64,000 nt of DNA, taken from Bacteroidales bacterium (GTDB taxonomy: Bacteria > Bacteroidota > Bacteroidia > Bacteroidales > UBA932). Below, one piece after another: positions 1 through 7,175 of this stretch. The notes beneath the pieces are model-generated. The model saw only the letters and a program-made list of their open reading frames with translations, made no database searches and had not been told where the DNA came from. The position numbers and the translations under genes were made by a program. The DNA lies in NCBI GenBank assembly GCA_017427885.1, contig JAFRRW010000011.1:124001-188000 (forward strand), written 5' to 3'. Positions within the stretch are counted from its first letter, which is position 1. Each line of letters starts with the position of its first letter.

Positions 1-129
1 GAGATATGCGTGGGCCAGCTGGCCCCGCAAGATGGAGTTCTTCAGGGTCCTTGCTATGGTGTCCTGGCCGATCAGCCCCTCGAAAGAGTCCGGCCTGTAT
101 TTGCGAGCTGAAACTATATATTCCGACAT
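1..129 (-). CDS. dnaX: DNA polymerase III subunit gamma/tau, N-terminal fragment
   Basis: Clamp-loader ATPase subunit of the replicative polymerase, cut by the left window edge, so only the first 43 codons are visible. Reading the minus strand from the ATG at 129 gives MSEYIVSARKYRPDSFEGLI followed by GQDTIARTLKNSILRGQLAHAYL, the canonical DnaX opening (ARKYRP, then F..L.GQ, then the segment just before the Walker A loop). A match to the -7 promoter box lies directly upstream, leaving only a few untranslated bases. The Walker A motif, zinc module and tau extension lie outside the window. The divergent neighbour starts at 179. Family assignment is firm; the length cannot be judged. Confidence 0.9.
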   Translation of the reverse strand, partial: MSEYIVSARKYRPDSFEGLIGQDTIARTLKNSILRGQLAHAYL

Positions 130-135
130 AACACA

Positions 136-143
136 CAAATTTA
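136..143 (-). promoter_or_regulatory. Bacteroidetes -7 box for dnaX
   Basis: The minus strand reads TAAATTTG, a full match to TAnnTTTG, ending 7 bp before the dnaX ATG. The transcript would be nearly leaderless. No well-spaced -33 TTTG is obvious. Confidence 0.55.
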
Positions 144-155
144 ATCATTATTTAA

Positions 156-163
156 TAACTTTG
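156..163 (+). promoter_or_regulatory. Bacteroidetes -7 box for the 179 gene
   Basis: TAACTTTG, a full match to TAnnTTTG, ends 15 bp before the ATG at 179. It diverges from the dnaX box, so the two promoters share about 28 bp. Its position supports the start at 179 over any start further upstream. Confidence 0.65.
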
Positions 164-178
164 CACAAACTCATCCAA

Positions 179-1045
179 ATGAAACGGATCACGACGATAT
201 TGCTGGCGGCAGCCGCTCTCTGGGCCCTCATGGCCCCGGATACGTCGGCGCAGGCCACCTTCACCACCAGGAAGGAGAAACTCAGCGACCTGATGCTTAA
301 GACCACCAAGGTCGTCCTCACAGGCAACGACATCCTCGACGAATCGTTCAAGGAGGAAGTCATCAGCCGCTGGAGGATCACCCCCTACGAGTTCTGCACG
401 ATGGATGAATTCAACAGCCTCAAGAACAGTACGGACTACTATTTCCTTCTGATAGTCCAGGGACAGTTCCGCAAGGAAACGGAACCAGGCCTCAGTATGA
501 TGACCCTGATAAAGGGAGGTTCCGCCCCCAAGCCGGATTCCTCCCTCAACGACTACTACGAAGTGGTGTCCCTCCCCTTCTGCTCATCCGTTATGTCCTC
601 CGGCAGGGAGTACATCTTCATGCCGGCCTTCATAGACCTGGTGCAGGAGATGGCCACCGCGGCCGTGGAACACGGTTCAAGGGGTGATTCCACACTTAAA
701 GTTCACTCCCTGAAGAGTCTCCGCCCCTGGCATCCCCTTGTCCTCATTTCAGAAGACGACCTCGCCGAAACGGCGGCCTCATACAAGGAGCAGGACCTCG
801 GCCAGTCCGTAAGGATCGTGCCCGAGGACGTTGCCGACAAGGCCTTCACGAACGATGACGTCAACACCTTCGTGAGCTATGTCATCGCTCCCTCCGACCC
901 CCAGAAGGGTTCCATCTGTTACCGCCTGCTCATCGGGACCGGAGACCACCAGCTCTATTTCTTCGAGAAGCACAAGATTACGAAGAGCAATCCAGCCGGA
1001 TTCCAGCCCGGTGACATTGCCAGAATCATCTCTGCCGTCAAGTAG
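179..1045 (+). CDS. exported protein of unknown function
   Basis: 288 residues. The N terminus MKRITTILLAAAALWALMAP followed by DTSAQA is a classical signal peptide with a likely cut after SAQA, so the product is probably periplasmic or surface-associated. No catalytic motif or known domain is recognised. The rest is a mixed alpha/beta sequence with short hydrophobic strands (YYFLLIVQGQF; SYVIAPSDP; YRLLIGTG). The frame stays open upstream to 32, but those codons are antisense to dnaX and precede the promoter box, so the ATG at 179 is chosen. The stop lies 13 bp before the M16 peptidase start, which suggests co-transcription. The two may work together in the envelope, but that is only context. 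Confidence 0.7.
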   Translation: MKRITTILLAAAALWALMAPDTSAQATFTTRKEKLSDLMLKTTKVVLTGNDILDESFKEEVISRWRITPYEFCTMDEFNSLKNSTDYYFLLIVQGQFRKETEPGLSMMTLIKGGSAPKPDSSLNDYYEVVSLPFCSSVMSSGREYIFMPAFIDLVQEMATAAVEHGSRGDSTLKVHSLKSLRPWHPLVLISEDDLAETAASYKEQDLGQSVRIVPEDVADKAFTNDDVNTFVSYVIAPSDPQKGSICYRLLIGTGDHQLYFFEKHKITKSNPAGFQPGDIARIISAVK

Positions 1046-1058
1046 GAAACTGTTTGAA

Positions 1059-2291
1059 ATGATCGTAGGGAAAGCAGGTTGCAGGCTCCAATATGCCGTG
1101 AAGAGAAGCGGGTCGGCTGTGGGATACTGCTCTTTGAGCATCAAATGCGGCACCAGGGACGAAGCAGGTTTTCCCGAAGGGACGGCCCATTTCACCGAAC
1201 ATACCATCTTCAAGGGGACAGCCCGCAGAAGCGCCTCCTCCATCAATTCCTACCTCGACAGACTGGGAGGCGAACTCAACGCCTACACCACCAAGGAGGA
1301 AATCGTGATCCACTCCACCGTCCTGAAAGAGGATCTGGGCAAGGCGTTGGGCCTGTTGATGGAACTAGCCACCTCCCCCTCTTTCCCCTGCAGCGAAGTT
1401 GAAACGGAAAAAGGGGTGGTAATAGATGAAATCAATTCGTACAAGGACAGTCCCTCCGAGGAGATATACGACAGGTTCGAGGAGATGCTCTTCAAGGGTC
1501 ATCCCCTCGGGAGAAGGATCCTTGGAAAGAGTTCCGACATCAGGAAAATAACCTCCGAAGACCTCCGACAGTTCACCGCCGAACGGTTCATCCCTTCCAG
1601 GATGGCCCTGGCGGTGGTGGCGGACGTTGATGAGAAAAAGATGGAGGGAAATATCCTCAGGCTCGTTTCCCGCTTCTTCGGCGACAGCCCTTCTCCGGAA
1701 CCAGTCCCCACGACCGTCTATTCCAAACCTGTCCCCTGCATTTTTGACAAGACCATCGAGAAGAGGAACCACGAAGCCAATGCAGTTTTCGGAGGTACCG
1801 CCCCTTCCCTTTATGACGGAGACGCAAGGTATCCGGCCGCCCTGCTGGCAAACATCCTTGGCGGACCGGCCTCCAATTCCCTACTCAATTCAGAACTGAG
1901 GGAGAAGCGCGGCTGGGTGTACAACGTCGAGACCACCTACACCCAATACGCCGACACAGGAGCCTTCATTATCAGCCTCGGATGCGACAGGGCGAACCTG
2001 GAAAAATGTTTCCGTTCCATTTACCGTGTGGTAGGCAAACTCCAGGACGCTCCGCTCGGAGAGGTCAGGATGAAGGCCGCCCGCAAGCAGTTGCTCGGCC
2101 AGATGGCCATCAGTTCCGACAACGGGGAAACGCAGTGCCTGTCGATGGGCAAGAGCCTTCTCGCCTACGGCCGCATCTCCACCGACCAGGAGCTACGCGA
2201 CAGGATTTCTTCCATTTCCGCCGAAAGCATAATGAACGCCGCCCGTACCATACTGGATCCCTCCCGCCTTTCCCGGCTCATTTTCCTATAA
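1059..2291 (+). CDS. M16 family zinc peptidase (processing-peptidase type)
   Basis: 410-residue single-unit M16 (insulinase/pitrilysin) protein. The inverted zinc motif HFTEH is at residues 44-48, with the third ligand most likely E124 in VVIDEI, at the spacing usual for the family. The second half carries the R/Y region typical of the inactive repeat (REKRGWVYNVET). These enzymes cut peptides or unfolded proteins. No signal peptide is evident, so a cytoplasmic site is likely. The ATG at 1059 is preferred because the family's N-terminal strand begins right after it, and the open frame upstream overlaps the previous gene out of frame. It is probably in one transcript with the exported protein at 179. 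Confidence 0.88.
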   Translation: MIVGKAGCRLQYAVKRSGSAVGYCSLSIKCGTRDEAGFPEGTAHFTEHTIFKGTARRSASSINSYLDRLGGELNAYTTKEEIVIHSTVLKEDLGKALGLLMELATSPSFPCSEVETEKGVVIDEINSYKDSPSEEIYDRFEEMLFKGHPLGRRILGKSSDIRKITSEDLRQFTAERFIPSRMALAVVADVDEKKMEGNILRLVSRFFGDSPSPEPVPTTVYSKPVPCIFDKTIEKRNHEANAVFGGTAPSLYDGDARYPAALLANILGGPASNSLLNSELREKRGWVYNVETTYTQYADTGAFIISLGCDRANLEKCFRSIYRVVGKLQDAPLGEVRMKAARKQLLGQMAISSDNGETQCLSMGKSLLAYGRISTDQELRDRISSISAESIMNAARTILDPSRLSRLIFL

Positions 2292-2330
2292 AAGATACAT
2301 CGAAAAACTACGACTTAAACCTTACCTGTT

Positions 2331-2702
2331 ATGCCTAAAGGACTCTGCACAGTACTTCTTCTGGTAATCTCCAACGTCTTCATGACCTTCGCCTGGTACG
2401 GCCATCTCAAACTCCAGCAGATGAAGATATCCACCGACTGGCCGCTGATTCTCGTCATCGTCCTTTCCTGGGGAATGGCTTTCATAGAATACTGTTTCCT
2501 GGTGCCGGCAAACCGCATCGGCTTCGAGTCCAACGGCGGCCCCTTCAACATAGTCCAACTCAAGGTCATTCAGGAGGTCATCTCCCTTACTGTGTTCTCC
2601 GTCATCGTGATCTTCCTTTTCCAAGGTACCCGCATCCACTGGAACCACCTCGCCGCCTTCGCCTGCCTGATCCTGGCAGTGTTTTTCGCATTTTTGAAAT
2701 AA
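2331..2702 (+). CDS. DMT-superfamily small membrane protein (DUF486)
   Basis: 123-residue integral membrane protein with four predicted helices. The opening LLLVISNVFMTFAWYGHLK and the later SWGMAFIEYCFLVPANRIG are characteristic of the DUF486 branch of the drug/metabolite transporter superfamily. The transported substrate is unknown. Its length is normal for the family. It starts 39 bp after the M16 stop and is the last plus-strand gene before the tRNA-Ser region. The first copy of a 44-bp repeat begins 7 bp past its stop. Confidence 0.85.
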   Translation: MPKGLCTVLLLVISNVFMTFAWYGHLKLQQMKISTDWPLILVIVLSWGMAFIEYCFLVPANRIGFESNGGPFNIVQLKVIQEVISLTVFSVIVIFLFQGTRIHWNHLAAFACLILAVFFAFLK

Positions 2703-2708
2703 AGGAAA

Positions 2709-2752
2709 AGCCGATTCCGGCCTCGACGCAAAAAGGCAGCCATTTCTGGCTT
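2709..2752. repeat. 44-bp direct repeat, copy 1
   Basis: Identical over 44 bp to 2882-2925. This copy lacks the second half of the terminator stem: it continues TTAAC where copy 2 continues GCCTTT. The 129 bp between the copies hold a perfect 8-bp hairpin (2841-2848 with 2852-2859) and two near-identical phrases ending in GCGACAAAG, but no gene. Confidence 0.85.
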
Positions 2753-2881
2753 TAACAATCTGGAACGAAGCGACAAAGAATAGGTCCCGGCCTCTCCGGG
2801 ATTCCGCTCCCATATTTGGTTCGGAGCGGAGCGACAAAGTCCCCTTCCCGAGGAAGGGGATTTAGGGGAAGGGTAACGTGG

Positions 2882-2925
2882 AAGCCGATTCCGGCCTCGA
2901 CGCAAAAAGGCAGCCATTTCTGGCT
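2882..2925. repeat. 44-bp direct repeat, copy 2
   Basis: Second copy of the repeat at 2709-2752. Its right end forms one arm of the terminator of the tRNA-Ser gene, so the original of the duplication is probably the tRNA 3' flank. Confidence 0.85.
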
Positions 2926-2931
2926 GCCTTT
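2904..2931 (-). terminator. intrinsic terminator of tRNA-Ser
   Basis: On the minus strand the sequence is AAAGGCAGCC, a 6-nt loop, GGCTGCCTTT and then more T residues. This is a perfect 10-bp stem with a T run, 4 bp past the tRNA 3' end. Confidence 0.8.
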
Positions 2932-2934
2932 GCG

Positions 2935-3022
2935 CGGAGAGGCCGGGATTCGAACCCGGGATACCCTTTTGGGGTATACACGCTTTCCAGGCGTGCCTCT
3001 TAAGCCACTCGAGCACCTCTCC
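2935..3022 (-). tRNA. tRNA-Ser(GGA)
   Basis: 88 nt, read on the minus strand. The acceptor pairs GGAGAGG with CCTCTCC, and the discriminator is G. The anticodon loop is CTGGAAA (anticodon GGA). The class II variable arm pairs TACCC with GGGTA, and the T arm contains GGTTCGAATC. CCA is not encoded, so it must be added after transcription. Confidence 0.96.
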
Positions 3023-3035
3023 AATTTCGGGAGGG

Positions 3036-3043
3036 CAAAGATA
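3036..3043 (-). promoter_or_regulatory. -7 box for tRNA-Ser
   Basis: The minus strand reads TATCTTTG, a full TAnnTTTG match, 13 bp upstream of the tRNA 5' end. No clear -33 element is seen. Confidence 0.5.
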
Positions 3044-3073
3044 TGCATTTTCCCGAAATTATAAAAGATTACG

Positions 3074-3739
3074 TCAGAATTTTTCTTCCATCACGGCGAG
3101 GGTCTTGATGTCGTTGTAGAATCCGACACGGGCCGTGTAGTAGTAGGGCATAAGCCAGATGAAGCCGATTCCCATCGACAGCAGGCACAGGATGCCCCAG
3201 CCGATGAAGGTGAGCCAGAAGTAGAACAGGTCGAACTTGTGGCCCCTCATCATATGCCTGCTGGCACGGAGGGTGTCGGGGACGGACATCTCGGGATGCT
3301 CGTCAAGGATATAGGGGACCATTCCGTAGGCCAGGATGAGGATGATGCCGGGGATGATGAAGAGAATCAATCCTATGGTAATGAGCACGGCATAGAGCAC
3401 CATACCGCCAAGTTTGTGCCAATACGGCGAGAAACCGCGGTTGAACATATTGGCAGTCAGGCGGTTATCACCGGAATCCACGAAAGGACGGAAGGTGTTG
3501 TAATAGCCCAGTTCGAAGTTTATGAGGAAAAAGACCATTATGCCTGCCGTGAAAAGGGTAAGCCTCGCGAGCGAGCTGGGAAGGGTGAACGCTGAACTTA
3601 TCTTCATGGACATTATCTCGGACGGAGACACTATTGCCATCACCACCAGGATGTACACGATGGTAGCCACGATGGCGGGAGCCCAGTTTCCTCGGAGGAC
3701 ATTCAGGGCCTCGTTCTTGAGTTCTTGCGGGGATTTCAT
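3074..3739 (-). CDS. DUF975 family membrane protein
   Basis: 221 residues. The N terminus MKSPQELKNEALNVLRGNWA is typical of DUF975, in which an amphipathic Leu-Arg-Gly-Asn-Trp segment precedes about five or six hydrophobic helices (for example VATIVYILVVMAIV, ILILAYGMVPYIL and a C-terminal GIGFIWLMPYYYTARVGFY). Function is unknown; members are integral inner-membrane proteins. It begins 12 bp after the TlpA-like lipoprotein and is the last gene of that minus-strand run. It faces tRNA-Ser, which is also on the minus strand. The family call is confident, but no role can be stated. Confidence 0.85.
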   Translation of the reverse strand: MKSPQELKNEALNVLRGNWAPAIVATIVYILVVMAIVSPSEIMSMKISSAFTLPSSLARLTLFTAGIMVFFLINFELGYYNTFRPFVDSGDNRLTANMFNRGFSPYWHKLGGMVLYAVLITIGLILFIIPGIILILAYGMVPYILDEHPEMSVPDTLRASRHMMRGHKFDLFYFWLTFIGWGILCLLSMGIGFIWLMPYYYTARVGFYNDIKTLAVMEEKF

Positions 3740-3751
3740 ATCGAATCTTTA

Positions 3752-4888
3752 TTAAAGGTTTGACTTCACGAAATTTTCAATCTCATCGGGTTCCACCCTC
3801 TTTCCTATGATCTTGCCTTCGGAGTCCACGAAGACGTTCTGGGGAATATAGCGGATGCCGTAAAGGGCGGCTGCGGCGCACTCCCAGCCTTTGAGATCGG
3901 ACACCTGGGGCCAGGTGAGACCGTCGTCGGCGATGGCCTTGACCCATTCGTCGTGTTCGACGTCGAGGGATACTCCGAATATCTGGAAGCCTTTACCCTT
4001 ATATGCCTTGTAAGCTTTAACGATATAAGGGTTCGCCTGGCGGCAGGGTCCGCACCAGGAGGCCCAGAAATCTATCATCGTAACCTTGGCGGCCTTGTAG
4101 ACGTCGGAGAAAGCCACGGGCTTTCCGGAAGGGTCGTCGAGGGTGAAATCGACACCCTTACCGCCGACGGCCGTGGACTCAAGGACATCAATCTGTTTCT
4201 GCAGCCTGGCAAGGGTCTTGTTGCCGGCGAAGGCCGGGTCGTCCACATACTCCGCAATGAGCGTCCTTATGCTGTCCGGCTCGAGGTCATAGGTCTTGCT
4301 CGGAATCTGTTCCAGGGCGTAGAGGCTGTGGGGATTCTCGGAAAGGACCTTGGCGTCCAGGGAATCGTTCCACTGGGCCATCGCCTTGTTGGCATTCATA
4401 AGGTCGGGATAAATCTCCTTCCTGCGCTCCTCGGTGGTGGAGGGATCGGTGTATTCCTTCAACAGGACGTCGAATCCGGTCTGACGGGCCATCGCCAGCT
4501 CAGCGGCGTTGATGTCACGGAAGATACGGTTGGTCTTCCCTCCTTCCAGGTACAGGCCGGAATCTGCGGCCATAAGAGTGGAGTCAGTGCAGGAGATGCT
4601 GTATCTGTCGTTCTCCAGATATACGAGGAAACGGCCGTCCATCCCGGGGATGGTAATCTTGTAAGACTCGGGAGAGACGACCTTGCCCTTGAAGATGAAT
4701 ATCCCGTTGACAAGGTCTACCGTGTCGGAGATGGGGTCGTCCTTGTCGTTGTTGGAAAGGATGGCCTGGCCTTTGGTCAGGGCCGGATGGCTGCCGGTAA
4801 TCTTACCCTTGATCACATAACCATCCTGCTTCGTGGCGCAGGACGCGATGGCCGCAACGGCCGCAATGATGAATAGAAACTTTTTCAT
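3752..4888 (-). CDS. TlpA-like thiol-disulfide oxidoreductase lipoprotein
   Basis: 378-residue lipoprotein, lipobox AIASC with acylated Cys17. Residues about 25-130 resemble the Bacteroidetes DUF4369 domain (VIKGKITG at its start). The C-terminal third is a thioredoxin fold with active site WCGPC at 278-282 in the context MIDFWASWCGPCRQANPY. Such proteins keep envelope thiols reduced or assist cytochrome or exported-protein folding, anchored in a membrane and facing the periplasm. The upstream ATG at 4903 would put five residues before the lysine-rich n-region, so the ATG at 4888 is chosen, 11 bp after the nucleotidyltransferase stop. The exact partner cannot be told from context. Confidence 0.9.
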   Translation of the reverse strand: MKKFLFIIAAVAAIASCATKQDGYVIKGKITGSHPALTKGQAILSNNDKDDPISDTVDLVNGIFIFKGKVVSPESYKITIPGMDGRFLVYLENDRYSISCTDSTLMAADSGLYLEGGKTNRIFRDINAAELAMARQTGFDVLLKEYTDPSTTEERRKEIYPDLMNANKAMAQWNDSLDAKVLSENPHSLYALEQIPSKTYDLEPDSIRTLIAEYVDDPAFAGNKTLARLQKQIDVLESTAVGGKGVDFTLDDPSGKPVAFSDVYKAAKVTMIDFWASWCGPCRQANPYIVKAYKAYKGKGFQIFGVSLDVEHDEWVKAIADDGLTWPQVSDLKGWECAAAALYGIRYIPQNVFVDSEGKIIGKRVEPDEIENFVKSNL

Positions 4889-4899
4889 ATTATTGATTA

Positions 4900-5631
4900 T
4901 CATTTATTTACAATATCTTTATATTCCTCGCATACCTTACGGTAACTCTCAAGGTTGCCGATGTCATAGCGGTTCCCGGGCATCTCCATCGCATACACGG
5001 GGACAACGGAAGACAGCCAGGCGGCAAAGGCCCCCGGAGCGTCCGTACCGCATCCAGCGGCTATCCCCTCAGGGATCCGGGCGATGTCCTCTTCCTTATA
5101 GAAATAGAAAGGAGGGCAGCACCATCTACTGCGCGGCTCGGAAGGTTTTTCTTCCATCGACAGGACCCTGTCGGAGGGATCCACCTCGACCACGCCGCAT
5201 TTCCTGAGCCTACGCTCCGATGTCTCATAATACCTCATAATGCAGGAGGCCTCCTTCTCCATGGCATAGGAAACGAACGCTCCGAGGCTGAAATCCAGCA
5301 GGTTGTCACCAGCAACTACAAGAGTATCGCCGGTGAGGCCGAGGCTTTCCACCGCGAAACGGATGTCGTTCACGGCACCGAGGCGTGTCTCGTTGGACAT
5401 AGAGCCGTCGTCCACGATTTCCACGTCGTCCGGGGCCCATTCGCGGAAAATGGTGGCGAATCTATGGTTGGAGACCACGACTGTGCGGTCAGGGAAACAG
5501 GAGGAACGGATATCATCGAGAAGCCAGTCAAGAATGGTCCTTTCCCCAACCTTCAGGAGTGGTTTAGGGAAATTCTCGGTTAACGGATAGAGGCGTGTGG
5601 CATATCCCGCAGCCAGGACCAGGCAATTCAT
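4900..5631 (-). CDS. sugar-phosphate nucleotidyltransferase (NTP_transferase family)
   Basis: 243 residues. The N-terminal nucleotide-binding signature LAAGYATRLYPLTENFPKPL is that of RmlA/GlmU-type pyrophosphorylases, which make NDP-sugars from sugar 1-phosphates. Metal and sugar motifs follow (VVAGDNLLDF; MEEKPSEPRS; NRYDIGNLESY). It lacks a C-terminal acyltransferase domain, so it is a stand-alone nucleotidyltransferase of the length usual for short homologues. The ATG at 5631 is taken because the catalytic strand starts three residues later; an ATG at 5655 sits in the promoter. It is first in a transcript with the TlpA-like and DUF975 genes. Sugar and nucleotide specificity are not evident. 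Confidence 0.87.
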   Translation of the reverse strand: MNCLVLAAGYATRLYPLTENFPKPLLKVGERTILDWLLDDIRSSCFPDRTVVVSNHRFATIFREWAPDDVEIVDDGSMSNETRLGAVNDIRFAVESLGLTGDTLVVAGDNLLDFSLGAFVSYAMEKEASCIMRYYETSERRLRKCGVVEVDPSDRVLSMEEKPSEPRSRWCCPPFYFYKEEDIARIPEGIAAGCGTDAPGAFAAWLSSVVPVYAMEMPGNRYDIGNLESYRKVCEEYKDIVNK

Positions 5632-5652
5632 AACTTCCTCGTTTTCAACCTG

Positions 5653-5660
5653 CAAATATA
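5653..5660 (-). promoter_or_regulatory. -7 box for the nucleotidyltransferase operon
   Basis: The minus strand reads TATATTTG, 21 bp upstream of the ATG at 5631. It lies between the gene and the family A palindrome at 5674-5787, so the palindrome is upstream of this transcript and at the end of the transporter transcript. Confidence 0.55.
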
Positions 5661-5673
5661 GGTATTATTCTTC

Positions 5674-5787
5674 ATTGTTTACTGCATCTCTTCCAGCGAC
5701 TCTGCCACCCTCGGCAACATGAGAGGGAGGGGCCCCTTGGGGAGGGGCCGCGAAGCGGCGTCATCTGGAAGAGATGCAGTAAACAAT
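5674..5787. repeat. palindromic element, family A, copy 1
   Basis: Perfect 23-bp inverted repeat, 5674-5696 with 5765-5787, enclosing a 68-bp core nearly identical to the core of copy 2 at 22820-22939. The core has its own hairpins: TGCC with GGCA near its left end, CCCC (5733-5736) with GGGG (5739-5742), and CCGC (5748-5751) with GCGG (5755-5758). The outer arm sequence differs from copy 2 except for the inner CTTCCAG. The right arm overlaps the transporter stop codon by one base. No T run follows, so it is not an ordinary intrinsic terminator. Confidence 0.85.
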
Positions 5788-7154
5788 CAGACAATCTTAT
5801 GCCTGAGGTGTTTCCAGGAAAGGAGGGGAAGGATAATGGCGATCAGGCAGGCGGCGAGCCAGAAAATTGCCACGGAGGTGAAGTCATAGGCTCCTGAGGC
5901 CTCCGAGCCGCCCTGGATGAGGAAGCCGGACACTATGTCCTGGGCTCCGGCGGCGACGTAACTGGATATACCGACGATTCCCAGGGCCGCTCCGGTGGCC
6001 CTTCTCGGCACTATATCAAGGGCCATCAGTCCTCCAACGATGCAATAAACCACCCCTATCGACAGGCTGAACAGCCCGACGTAAAGGACGTTCATCCACG
6101 ACGAGCCGTCCAGGAACATGAAGGCACAGAGAGAGGCGAGGCATACGAGGCCGGAGAAGAAGACGGGCCGCACCCTGTCTCCCTTGAAGACCTTGTCGGA
6201 CAGCCAGCCGGAAAGGACCGTTCCCACCACGCCGAAGGCTTCTGAGAAGCCGATGACCCAGGTGGCCTCGGTGAGGCTGAAACCCTTGCCTTTCTGGAGG
6301 AAAAGAACTCCCCAGTTGGAAAGGCCGTACTGAGTGATGTACACGAAAGAGCAGGAAAGGGCGATCACCCAGATGCCCGGATGGCGTATGACGAGTCTCT
6401 GGAGTTCCTTAGTGGGAAGGGAATCCCCTTTGGCAGGTTCCTCTCCGGACAGTTCCTGCACGGAAGGAAGGCCCTTGCTCTCGGGAGTATCCGACACGAA
6501 AAGGAAGATGATGACTGCACCTATAACTCCTGTAATGGCTGCGAAGATGAAACCCCACTGCCAGCCAGCAGCTGCCACCACTCCCCCTATGAGGATCAGG
6601 GAAAGGGCCTTGCCGAGATAGGGGGTGGAGCATATGATGCTATACCAGGTCCCCCTGGTCTTAAGGGAGAACCAGCGGGAAAGGCTGATGACGGCGGGAG
6701 GAGCACCCATCGACTGGGCCCAGCCGTTAAGACACCACATCAGGGCGAAGGCAATGAAAATCAGGACGCTGGACAGGCCCAGCCAGCCGTGGAGAAGGCC
6801 GAGGGCGCCCATTACGAGGTTCAGGAGGGACGAAACCAGGAGGCCGACACCCATAAATCTCTTGATGTTGCAGTAGTCAGCGATGAAACCGTTGACGAAC
6901 TTGCCGAAGGCATAGGCGAAAAGGAGGGCCGAGCCGATGATTCCCAACTGACCGGCGGAGAGTATTCCGCTGTCTATGACAGGCTGCTTCACCACGCTGA
7001 GGGCCATCCGACATACGTAATAGAGGCAGTAGGCCGAGGCCACGCCCCAAAAAGTCCTGTTCCTCAACTTCCTGTATGCTGCGGGCACCGCAGCCGGTCC
7101 GAGTTTCTCAGCCGAGGGCTTGCTGATCCTGAAATATCTATATAAGACTCCCAT
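5787..7154 (-). CDS. OPA-type organophosphate:phosphate antiporter (MFS)
   Basis: 455-residue transporter with about 12 hydrophobic helices. The segment RTFWGVASAYCLYYVCRMAL before and in helix 1 is the signature of the organophosphate:Pi antiporter branch (GlpT, UhpT, UhpC), as is GKFVNGFIADYCNIKRFMG in the loop after helix 2. It probably exchanges a phosphorylated C3 or hexose compound for phosphate at the inner membrane. It could instead be a UhpC-like sensor, but no two-component genes adjoin it. It starts 21 bp after the glycosyltransferase gene, whose product makes no obvious functional pair. The stop codon touches a family A palindrome. Confidence 0.88.
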   Translation of the reverse strand: MGVLYRYFRISKPSAEKLGPAAVPAAYRKLRNRTFWGVASAYCLYYVCRMALSVVKQPVIDSGILSAGQLGIIGSALLFAYAFGKFVNGFIADYCNIKRFMGVGLLVSSLLNLVMGALGLLHGWLGLSSVLIFIAFALMWCLNGWAQSMGAPPAVISLSRWFSLKTRGTWYSIICSTPYLGKALSLILIGGVVAAAGWQWGFIFAAITGVIGAVIIFLFVSDTPESKGLPSVQELSGEEPAKGDSLPTKELQRLVIRHPGIWVIALSCSFVYITQYGLSNWGVLFLQKGKGFSLTEATWVIGFSEAFGVVGTVLSGWLSDKVFKGDRVRPVFFSGLVCLASLCAFMFLDGSSWMNVLYVGLFSLSIGVVYCIVGGLMALDIVPRRATGAALGIVGISSYVAAGAQDIVSGFLIQGGSEASGAYDFTSVAIFWLAACLIAIILPLLSWKHLRHKIV

Positions 7155-7175
7155 ACTCTGCTCCGGAATGCACGG

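Noticed and set aside
32-178. N-terminal extension of the exported protein at 179
   Set aside because: It overlaps dnaX on the other strand and precedes the promoter box; the signal peptide begins at 179.
879-1058. N-terminal extension of the M16 peptidase
   Set aside because: It overlaps the preceding gene out of frame and has no family similarity.
2777-2800. Partial tRNA-Ser duplication in the spacer before the tRNA
   Set aside because: Only a 9-bp phrase (CCGGGATTC) is shared with the T arm, too little to claim.
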